Source: an uncultured Erysipelotrichaceae bacterium (GTDB taxonomy: Bacteria; Bacillota_I; Bacilli_A; RFN20; CAG-826). Taken from it: a stretch of DNA of 12,869 nucleotides. The notes beneath the pieces are model-generated. The model had not been told where the DNA came from, did not search any database, and saw only the letters and a list, made by a program, of their open reading frames with translations. Below, piece after piece: positions 1 through 6,193 of this stretch. The stretch covers positions 3,457 to 16,325 of the forward strand of contig CADCJP010000018.1 in NCBI GenBank assembly GCA_902801805.1. The letters run 5' to 3'. Position 1 is the first letter of the stretch; each line of letters starts with the position of its first letter. The position numbers were made by a program, and so were the translations under genes.

Positions 1-8
1 ATAAATAT

Positions 9-60
9 AAGGCAGTTCTCGCGCAGATGAATATATTTGTTTAAGAACTGTCTTTTCTTT
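9..60 (+). terminator. Rho-independent terminator of an off-window plus-strand gene
   Basis: Bases 9-19 (AAGGCAGTTCT) pair with 44-54 (AGAACTGTCTT) in an 11-bp stem with one G-T wobble, followed by the T-rich tail TTTCTTT. The loop is long for a terminator, about 24 bases and AT-rich. It would end a plus-strand transcript entering from the left; no coding part of that gene is inside the window. Confidence 0.6.
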
Positions 61-141
61 TACTTTGTAACATTGTTCTTTTTATATTGTTTAGTTAACA
101 TAATGGCAATTATGCGAAGTAAATATAAAAGAGGAAATTGA

Positions 142-174
142 TGTGGAAAATGTGGAAAAGTGAGTTTATCCACA
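142..174. other. Cluster of three DnaA-box-like 9-mers
   Basis: TGTGGAAAA occurs twice in perfect tandem at 142-150 and 151-159 (TTTTCCACA on the minus strand). A perfect consensus DnaA box, TTATCCACA, follows in the opposite orientation at 166-174. An AT-rich stretch lies to the left (about 62-140), and no convincing gene covers bases 62-280. DnaA binds TTATNCACA-type boxes at replication origins, at some promoters and at titration sites. The site could be an origin part, a DnaA-regulated site or chance; dnaA and dnaN are not visible here, so calling it oriC would be inference. Confidence 0.45.
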
Positions 175-280
175 ATCGGCACTTCTCTCTTAAGATCCAT
201 ACCAAAACAGCCATTTTTCCAATTGCCTATTTTTGTGATTTTCAACGATTTTCTATCAAAATGTGTGTTAAGATAATGGC

Positions 281-307
281 AAAGAAAAAGGCCTCATTTC
301 TGAGACC
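281..307 (-). terminator. Terminator of the yqeG-yqeK operon
   Basis: On the minus strand GGTCTCA (307-301) pairs with TGAGGCC (296-290) around a GAAA loop, with one mismatch, followed by TTTTTCTTT. It sits 26 bases beyond the nadD-yqeK stop codon, so the operon ends here and no rsfS gene follows. The stem and loop closely resemble the terminator behind parC. Confidence 0.75.
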
Positions 308-332
308 ATTTATTCGTTCGTTTTGCCCAGTT

Positions 333-1412
333 TTATTCGTCTAAATAATAGGCGAAACAGTCTGCGGTGAACCTGTTGTCCACCATTTTATCCTTGCTAA
401 TTAGGTATTCTTTATTGGCCTTTAAGACTGTGATGAAACCCTTATCAAAGTCTTCGTACATTGCCTTAATGAGGTCACTAGAATCGTATGGGCGAGTTGG
501 TTCTATCTTATCGGAAACGAAAACTAGCTTCTCTAACCAGCCCATTTTCTTTCTTCCAGTCGTATGATACTTGATCGCATCTAAGATTTCAGTGTCCGCA
601 ACGCCAAATTTATCACGGGCCACCATTGCTCCTAAGAATTGATGGTAAGCATAAGCGCCAATGTCTAAGAATCCTGGATAGAATTCCTTCATCATTCTTA
701 ATGATTCCTCATCACTAATGCCTTTAGCGATGTCGTGCAAGATTCCAGCGACATAAGCTTTAGAGAAATCTAAATGATGATGCATCGCTAATTGGTAAGC
801 CATATGAGCGACTGATTTAGAATGTTTAAAGCGACTCTCTTTCAAGAGAGGTTTAACTTTCTTAATGAAATATAGTTCGTTATCTTCGATATATCTAATC
901 ACATCTTCTTGTAAGAAGGCGCTTCTTAGCTCTCTAATGTCAGATGATGAAACATCCGCGGTAGGACCAGAAATCGCAATCATATGGTATTTATCCACAT
1001 TGACTTGATTAAGCTCGTATTTTGGCCTTTCATAATAGATTATTTGGGTGTTTTTAGCGATTTCTTCAGGCTTTGCCCATTCATGGAAGGCATTTACCTG
1101 GTCTTGACCAATTAAAAAGTAGAGTTTGTCGTTAGGATACTTCTTCATAAAGTATTCGACTGTTTGATAAGAACGAGGTTGTTCTTTTTGGTCGAGTTCA
1201 AAAGTATCCACGCTGAAGCCTGGAATATTTTTTATGGCAAGCTGCACCATTGCTAATTTGTGTTCTTGGTTAATGGAAGAACTTTTCCAAACCGCAATTT
1301 TCGCGGGTACGAAAATAACTTCACCTGGATATGCCTGTTGCGCCATGATGGCCATATTGATATGTCCAAGATGAATGGGATCGAAACCACCACCGAAAAT
1401 AATTCTGTTCAT
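333..1412 (-). CDS. nadD: NadD-YqeK fusion: nicotinate-nucleotide adenylyltransferase plus HD-domain Ap4A hydrolase
   Basis: A 359-residue fusion. Residues 1 to about 190 are NadD, which joins nicotinate mononucleotide to ATP to give deamido-NAD. The nucleotidyltransferase motif GGGFDPIHLGH is at 7-17 and SSSDIR, the ISSTxIR-like motif, at 155-160. From about 190 to the end is YqeK, a metal-dependent HD phosphohydrolase; family members split Ap4A symmetrically into two ADP. Its ligands are visible: H197, the HD pair H226-D227, H257, H283 in KYHTTG, and D301 in SDKIEP. Bacilli such as B. subtilis encode these as adjacent separate genes; fused forms are known in Mollicutes. The ATG shares one base with the yhbY stop (TAATG) and no clear ribosome site precedes it, so translational coupling is likely. 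The stop is TAA. Confidence 0.93.
   Translation of the reverse strand: MNRIIFGGGFDPIHLGHINMAIMAQQAYPGEVIFVPAKIAVWKSSSINQEHKLAMVQLAIKNIPGFSVDTFELDQKEQPRSYQTVEYFMKKYPNDKLYFLIGQDQVNAFHEWAKPEEIAKNTQIIYYERPKYELNQVNVDKYHMIAISGPTADVSSSDIRELRSAFLQEDVIRYIEDNELYFIKKVKPLLKESRFKHSKSVAHMAYQLAMHHHLDFSKAYVAGILHDIAKGISDEESLRMMKEFYPGFLDIGAYAYHQFLGAMVARDKFGVADTEILDAIKYHTTGRKKMGWLEKLVFVSDKIEPTRPYDSSDLIKAMYEDFDKGFITVLKANKEYLISKDKMVDNRFTADCFAYYLDE
991..999 (+). other. Isolated consensus DnaA box inside nadD-yqeK
   Basis: A second perfect TTATCCACA lies within the NadD part of the fusion gene, about 0.8 kb from the intergenic cluster. It may be chance, since the codons it overlaps (Val-Asp-Lys) are ordinary. It is recorded because two perfect boxes within 1 kb is more than expected at random. 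Confidence 0.3.
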
Positions 1413-1699
1413 TAGATTTTGATCTTTGGATTTTCTTTATTCCTACGGAATAGGATAATAACTCTACCCATCACATGGACGAGTTCAGCGTTTAACTTAT
1501 TGGAAATATCAATGGCGATTTCCATGATTGGTAAGGAACAACCTTTCATGACATCGATTTTGATTAATTCATGTGCAGTTAAAGCTTTATCAAGCATGCT
1601 GATAAGAGTTTCAGAGATTTCATTTTTACCAATTTGGTAACGAATTGTTAATGTGGACGCTAAAGCTTTTAGGTCACGTTTTTGTTTTGGTGTTAACAT
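1412..1699 (-). CDS. yhbY: YhbY/YqeI ribosome-assembly RNA-binding protein (CRM domain)
   Basis: A 95-residue protein that is essentially one CRS1-YhbY (CRM) domain, the usual length for this family (YqeI in B. subtilis). The family binds pre-50S ribosomal RNA during large-subunit assembly. Recognisable parts are the opening LTPKQKRDLKALA, the TLTIRYQIGKN loop, ELIKIDVMKGC, and the closing VMGRVIILFRR strand. The conserved GKxG loop reads G24-K25-N26-E27, so the second glycine is a glutamate. The ATG follows the yqeH stop by 5 bases with only a weak AAAG upstream, so translation is probably coupled to yqeH. It shares one base with the next gene. The neighbours, other ribosome-assembly factors, agree with the call. 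Confidence 0.9.
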   Translation of the reverse strand: MLTPKQKRDLKALASTLTIRYQIGKNEISETLISMLDKALTAHELIKIDVMKGCSLPIMEIAIDISNKLNAELVHVMGRVIILFRRNKENPKIKI

Positions 1700-1704
1700 A
1701 TATT

Positions 1705-2847
1705 TTACTTTCTAATCTTTGCTAAACTTTCTCTAAGAGAAACGCCCTTTGGTAAACGGACACGAATCATTTGTCCTTGGGCAATAAATGATAACCAGCC
1801 TAAGCCTTCAATGGCGATATCGTGCCATTTGTTATCATTTTCCATGGCAAATTCAAACATATCGTAGTCTAAGAAGCTGACTAATCTTTCAGAAACTGGT
1901 CTAGCGAAACGACGAATATTGTTTTCGTTAATCGCATCATCAAGTTTCTTTAATTGCACTTTCTTGGTTTCCACGCCTTCTGCAGCATAGAAGCGATAAT
2001 TTGTGGTCTTGCCTTTAATAACTTCAAAGGCGGCTAAGGAACCTACCATGAATGCATCGCCTGCGCTGAGCATACGATTGGTAACTTTAATGGCTTTCTT
2101 TGGAGTGATTTGTCTGATGACATCTTTTTCTAATCTACCTTGAGCGGATGTCGTTTGAGAAATACCTGGTAGTTCATAGAAGAAAGATGAACGGGATAAT
2201 GGGATTTCTAACACGCTGACGCTTGTACCTGGATAGGTAATAGTCTTAATTTGACGTGTGGTTTTGTTCTCAAAACCCTTCATCGCTTTATTAATAATGG
2301 ATGTTTTACCAGAGGTAGAATTACCGATCATGTAAACGTCATGACCTTTTCTAGCCACGTTCATCGCATCAATTAATTCTTTAGAATCCATTTTGCTAGC
2401 AGCGCCAAATAATCTGACACTCTTTGGTTTAATGCCGTATTCATTGAATCTTTCGGTTAAGTAAGCCACTAAGGATTCATCCTTCATGTTAACTGGGAAT
2501 AAGTCGCGTTTTGTACCGACAACAGTAACATTAAGTTTCTTAACTTTCTTAGCGATTTCGCTATTTAATTGACCATTGAATGAGAACAAATCGACAACCC
2601 AAATAATGTAGGCGTCTGTAGCGAATGCGTCATCAAGTATTTTTAATACTTCTTTATCAACTTCTTGTTCAAGTTCGCTGTTATTGAAAGCCTTCATTGT
2701 TTCAAAGCATTTATCACAATAAATGATTTGGATTGGTGTGGCGCGGTGTAATGATTCAGGGATGATATAACCCTTTTCATTCTCATTTTCACATTGCAAA
2801 ATTGCACCGCAGTGATAACAACGTAATACTCTACTGCTCTTGCCCAT
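1705..2847 (-). CDS. yqeH: YqeH, circularly permuted ribosome-assembly GTPase
   Basis: A 380-residue protein of the YlqF/YawG-type circularly permuted GTPases, needed in relatives for 30S subunit maturation. An N-terminal zinc finger uses C10, C13, C44 and C47. The G motifs come in permuted order: G4 as GTKRDL (111-116), G1 P-loop GNSTSGKT (175-182), a TTR motif at 196-198 and G3 as ELPG (225-228). A C-terminal RNA-binding region follows. Two motifs are unusual: relatives generally have TNVGKS in the P-loop and DTPG in G3, whereas here they read STSGKT and ELPG. The lysine and threonine that contact phosphate and Mg are kept, so it is probably active. The ATG lies inside the 3' end of yqeG, overlapping it by 17 bases, behind a strong GGAGG site 7 bases upstream. 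Confidence 0.93.
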   Translation of the reverse strand: MGKSSRVLRCYHCGAILQCENENEKGYIIPESLHRATPIQIIYCDKCFETMKAFNNSELEQEVDKEVLKILDDAFATDAYIIWVVDLFSFNGQLNSEIAKKVKKLNVTVVGTKRDLFPVNMKDESLVAYLTERFNEYGIKPKSVRLFGAASKMDSKELIDAMNVARKGHDVYMIGNSTSGKTSIINKAMKGFENKTTRQIKTITYPGTSVSVLEIPLSRSSFFYELPGISQTTSAQGRLEKDVIRQITPKKAIKVTNRMLSAGDAFMVGSLAAFEVIKGKTTNYRFYAAEGVETKKVQLKKLDDAINENNIRRFARPVSERLVSFLDYDMFEFAMENDNKWHDIAIEGLGWLSFIAQGQMIRVRLPKGVSLRESLAKIRK

Positions 2848-3367
2848 ATTTTGTCCTCCAATCTGGCATTTTGCCTTTTTTTACTAGATGTTTTCGAATC
2901 GGTCTATCCAATAGACGATTGAAATGGGTGGTAAATTGATCTTCTTTGACAACCTTTTCGGTTAATACCACACGGATATGTGCGCCTTTAGCCGCAAGTA
3001 CGTCTGTCATAAGTTGATCACCGACAAGCATGACTTCCTCAGGCTTGTAACCATTTTCCTTTAGGAACTTTTTGATTTTCCCTGAGAATGGCTTACGTGC
3101 GGAGTTGATGCACTCGCAATTTGCAGCGGCTGCATATGTCTTCACACGCTTACCGCGATTGTTAGAAACAATCACCACATGAAGACCGCTTTCTTTAAGA
3201 GCGTTAAGTTGATTAACCGCTCTTTCTGTCGGTAAAGATAAACGATAGCTGTCCAACGTATTATCCAAGTCTATTAAAAGGACACTAACGCCTTGTTTCT
3301 CATAGAAATCCACTGGAATCTCGTAGATGGATTGGGCGTGTGCGAAGGGAATGAATTTGCTGAACAT
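2831..3367 (-). CDS. yqeG: YqeG family HAD-type phosphatase
   Basis: A 178-residue HAD-superfamily protein of the YqeG family (subfamily IIIA). Motif I is DLDNTL with D33 and D35 as nucleophile and acid/base, motif II is S68 in IVSNN, motif III is K92 in RKPF, and motif IV is GDQLMTD (116-122). The substrate in the cell is not established from sequence. It is the first gene of the operon and its conserved association with yqeH suggests a link to ribosome assembly or NAD metabolism. The start agrees with the family's MxxKFxP opening, and a TAG three codons upstream excludes an extension. There is no Shine-Dalgarno sequence just before the ATG; an AT-rich TATATA lies 7 bases upstream instead. 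The stop is TAG. Confidence 0.9.
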   Translation of the reverse strand: MFSKFIPFAHAQSIYEIPVDFYEKQGVSVLLIDLDNTLDSYRLSLPTERAVNQLNALKESGLHVVIVSNNRGKRVKTYAAAANCECINSARKPFSGKIKKFLKENGYKPEEVMLVGDQLMTDVLAAKGAHIRVVLTEKVVKEDQFTTHFNRLLDRPIRKHLVKKGKMPDWRTKYGQEQ

Positions 3368-3407
3368 ATTTATCTATATATAAATAATAACCGATTTTCT
3401 TCCTGAA

Positions 3408-3433
3408 TGTGAGAAATATTAATACTTCTCACA
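3408..3433. promoter_or_regulatory. 26-bp near-perfect palindrome upstream of yqeG, operator candidate
   Basis: The arms TGTGAGAA (3408-3415) and TTCTCACA (3426-3433) continue through an AT-rich centre, giving 12 of 13 matched base pairs. It lies 40 to 66 bases upstream of the yqeG start and upstream of no other gene. There is no T-run after it on either strand, so it is not a terminator. Size and symmetry suit a dimeric repressor site, but I do not recognise the regulator. Confidence 0.45.
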
Positions 3434-3456
3434 AGCAATAAGCTAATTCTGTCACA

Positions 3457-3480
3457 ACAAAAAAGCCTCATTTCGAGGCT
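3457..3480 (-). terminator. Terminator of the parE-parC operon
   Basis: On the minus strand AGCCTC (3480-3475) pairs with GAGGCT (3469-3464) around a GAAAT loop and is followed by TTTTTTGTTG. It lies about 80 bases beyond the parC stop and would end the topoisomerase IV transcript before the yqeG promoter region. Confidence 0.85.
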
Positions 3481-3504
3481 CTCATGATTAATAATTGTTT
3501 TGCT

Positions 3505-3559
3505 ATATAACTATGTTATATGTTTTACTAGTTTAATACTAACTATCTACTTTAGTATT
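3505..3559 (-). repeat. Two perfect inverted repeats in the parC 3' untranslated region
   Basis: AATACTAA (3535-3542) pairs with TTAGTATT (3552-3559), starting at the base after the parC stop codon. ATATAAC (3505-3511) pairs with GTTATAT (3515-3521) over a 3-base loop. Neither has a T-run, so they are not themselves terminators. With the terminator they give three consecutive hairpins in the 3' end of the parEC mRNA, possibly for stability. Confidence 0.4.
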
Positions 3560-6190
3560 CTATTCATCCAAATCATCAAAAATGGAGATTTGTTCAAAGC
3601 CTTCCTTCTCTTCTTTGACTTCTGGAGCACTAACTTCTTCTTCGGTATCATCTTCAGAATCGGCTTCAGTAATAACAGCTTCTTTTTCCTTCACTGTAAT
3701 TGGATGAGAGATAGTCTTCTTATTGATGATTTCAATGTTAGTGTCTAAGACACTATCGACTGTTGTCTTAGAAGGAATATCAATATTCTTCTTCGCGTAT
3801 TTAGCAAGATCGGTTAAATAGAAATCAGTTAATTCGAATTCAAAATATTCGTTTGTGGACATGAAGAGATTTATTTTTAATAAATCTGCCTTATTAACTA
3901 GCTTAAAGGCGCTGACAACATGATGGACATCGCTCTTAAAGCACGGCATCACTGTTTGGACTTTACCCAATCTAGCGGTCAAATTCACGTGTGCATTATC
4001 GAAAATACGATAATGACCTTTATCAGTGAATAAGATAACTTTATTCTTTTCTTCTTCGTCAAAGGCGATTAACGCTACTGCGTTATTCTTACCTAAGCCA
4101 GCCACTGATTTAACACCACCAGCTTTACTAGAAAGAACGGATAATTCGTTCTCATTGAAGTATGTGACATTACCATTACTTGTTACAACAAGTAAGTTGC
4201 TATTACCACTTAATATTTGGATATCAGCAACTTCGTCACCGTTGAGCAAGCGCATATTGCGTATTGGGCGCGAGCGCTTTCCTTTTTCAATCATATTTAA
4301 AGGCATGCGTTTAATTTGGCCAAACTTGGTTAATACGCCTAAATAGATGTCATCTCTGAAATCACTAATGGCAATACCTTTAATGATTTTTTCGCCTTGA
4401 TTCAAGGTTGAGAAGGTATTAATATGACCGCCTTCATCTTTCCATCTGTTCTCTGGTAATTTGTGAACAGGGATGCAAATGTAGTTACCTTGATTTGTAA
4501 AACAAATCAAATAATCGGTTGTATTGATTAAGCCTTGAGCGATTAATTCATCGCCATCCTTCAAACCTGGAAGAGGATTTTCACCGCTGCTACGATATGA
4601 CTTAAGTGTGGATCTTTTCACGTAGCCATCACGTGTTAAAGCCACCATTACGTCGTCTTTAGCGATTAATTCACGCTTATCGATTGGTCCAATTTCTTCT
4701 TTTTCTTGGATAGCGGTTCTTCTATCATCCCCGTATTTATCAGCAATCGCTTTTAGTTCACGAACTAAAACACGATTGAGTTTGTTCTCGTCTTCAAGAA
4801 TACCTTTAAGAGTTTCGATATCTTTAAGGAGTTGGACTTTTTCATTTTCTAAAGTAACTTCATCGGTATGAGATAACTTATATAAAGGCATGGTCACGAT
4901 AGCTTCTGCTTGTTCGTTTGAGAAACCATAACGATTCATTAAGTTAACTTTGGAATCCGCTTTATCTTTACTCTTTTTGATGATTTCCACGACTTCGTTG
5001 ATGTTTAAAGAAGCTTGAATTAAGCCTTCAACAATGTGTAATCTAGCTTGATATTTTTCTAGGTCAAATCTAGATTTTCTTGTCACAACATCAACTTGGT
5101 GAGCGATATATGCATCAACATATGTGAGAAGATTCAAGGTCTTTGGTCTACCATCAACAATAGCCACCATATTTGTGCTATATGAGGAGACTAAACCGGT
5201 CTTACCATTTAAGTATTGTAAGAGTAAATCAACTTTTGCATCTTTCTTACAATCGATGACGATTCTAATACCTTTCCAGTCAGATTCATCACGGACTTCT
5301 AAAAGACCATCAACCGCTTTGGAGTGGATAATTTTATCAATTTCAAAGACCAATTGATTCTTTTGTGTTTTATATGGGATTTCAGTAATGACAATCTGTT
5401 GATTGTCTTTGTTTTGTACAATCTCTTCTTTACTGGCGATCTCAATACGACCTCTACCAGTTAAATAGATGTTCTTTAAGCCTTCACTTTCATAGATGAT
5501 ACCACCACCTGGGAAGTCTGGACCTAAGACAAATTGCATTAAGTCTTCAACAGTGGCTGTTTTATGACCAATACGATAAATAACTGCATCAATAATCTCT
5601 TTGAGATTATGAGGCGGGATTTCAGTAGCCATACCAACCGCAATACCTTCTGTACCATTAGCGAATAAGTTAGGAAATCTAGCAGGTAAAATTGTTGGTT
5701 CAAATTCGGTATCGTCGAAGTTAAGTTGCATATCAACTGTTTTCTTATCGATTTCACGAATAAGCTCATTAGAAATCTCGCTTAAACGAGATTCAGTATA
5801 ACGGTAAGCCGCTGGGGAATCGCCATCAATAGAACCGTTGTTACCTTGGAAGTCAATTAATGGATATCTGATCTTCCAATCTTGGCTCATTCTCGCTAAA
5901 GCTTCATAAATTGATGTATCACCATGTGGATGGAATGTACCCATGACCGCACCAACGGTGTGAGCGCACTTTCTAGTAGGTTTATTAAAAACATTATTGT
6001 TTTTAAACATTGTGAAAATAATACGTCTTTGAACCGGCTTTAAACCATCTCTAACATCTGGAATAGCACGATCTTGAATAACGTATTTAGCGTAAGTCGC
6101 GTAACGGTCACCCATCACATCTTCCATCGGTTGAACGGAGATATTTTCAACGTAATTTTCTTCGACTAAATCAATCTTTTTTCTAGCCAT
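3560..6190 (-). CDS. parC: DNA topoisomerase IV subunit A
   Basis: An 876-residue type IIA topoisomerase subunit that cleaves and rejoins DNA in the ParC2ParE2 complex to decatenate daughter chromosomes. The winged-helix region carries DRAIPDVRDGLKPVQRRI (40-57), the quinolone region HPHGDTSIYEALARMSQ (87-103) and catalytic tyrosine Y131 in YRYTES. ParC rather than GyrA is indicated by GNNGSIDGDSPAA, by the CTD segment ENRWKDEGGHIN, by the absence of a GyrA box (QRRGGKG type), and by the parE partner. Residues from about 505 form the C-terminal beta-pinwheel, and the last 50 or so are an acidic linker ending in QISIF (867-871). The position matching E. coli ParC S80 is T92, and E84 is E96. 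The ATG is 3 bases after the parE stop, with AGGAGG inside the parE end. The stop is TAG. Confidence 0.96.
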   Translation of the reverse strand: MARKKIDLVEENYVENISVQPMEDVMGDRYATYAKYVIQDRAIPDVRDGLKPVQRRIIFTMFKNNNVFNKPTRKCAHTVGAVMGTFHPHGDTSIYEALARMSQDWKIRYPLIDFQGNNGSIDGDSPAAYRYTESRLSEISNELIREIDKKTVDMQLNFDDTEFEPTILPARFPNLFANGTEGIAVGMATEIPPHNLKEIIDAVIYRIGHKTATVEDLMQFVLGPDFPGGGIIYESEGLKNIYLTGRGRIEIASKEEIVQNKDNQQIVITEIPYKTQKNQLVFEIDKIIHSKAVDGLLEVRDESDWKGIRIVIDCKKDAKVDLLLQYLNGKTGLVSSYSTNMVAIVDGRPKTLNLLTYVDAYIAHQVDVVTRKSRFDLEKYQARLHIVEGLIQASLNINEVVEIIKKSKDKADSKVNLMNRYGFSNEQAEAIVTMPLYKLSHTDEVTLENEKVQLLKDIETLKGILEDENKLNRVLVRELKAIADKYGDDRRTAIQEKEEIGPIDKRELIAKDDVMVALTRDGYVKRSTLKSYRSSGENPLPGLKDGDELIAQGLINTTDYLICFTNQGNYICIPVHKLPENRWKDEGGHINTFSTLNQGEKIIKGIAISDFRDDIYLGVLTKFGQIKRMPLNMIEKGKRSRPIRNMRLLNGDEVADIQILSGNSNLLVVTSNGNVTYFNENELSVLSSKAGGVKSVAGLGKNNAVALIAFDEEEKNKVILFTDKGHYRIFDNAHVNLTARLGKVQTVMPCFKSDVHHVVSAFKLVNKADLLKINLFMSTNEYFEFELTDFYLTDLAKYAKKNIDIPSKTTVDSVLDTNIEIINKKTISHPITVKEKEAVITEADSEDDTEEEVSAPEVKEEKEGFEQISIFDDLDE

Positions 6191-6193
6191 AGA

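Noticed and set aside
141..165. MraZ-type repeats (GTGGAAAA with about 9-base period)
   Set aside because: The repeats resemble those before mraZ, but no mraZ or cell-division gene lies downstream on either strand, and the perfect TTATCCACA beside them favours DnaA.
60..245. 61-codon open frame on the minus strand in the same region
   Set aside because: It lies beyond the operon terminator, has no recognisable ribosome site or family similarity, and overlaps the terminator tail of the left-hand gene.
138..344. 68-codon open frame on the plus strand across the DnaA-box region
   Set aside because: It runs through the minus-strand terminator at 281-307 into nadD-yqeK, resembles no family I know, and its codons are mostly made of the box repeats.
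4026..4346. Open frames of 60-110 codons antisense to parC, parE, nadD and plsY
   Set aside because: They are shadows of conserved genes with no family similarity or ribosome sites; this is the longest example.
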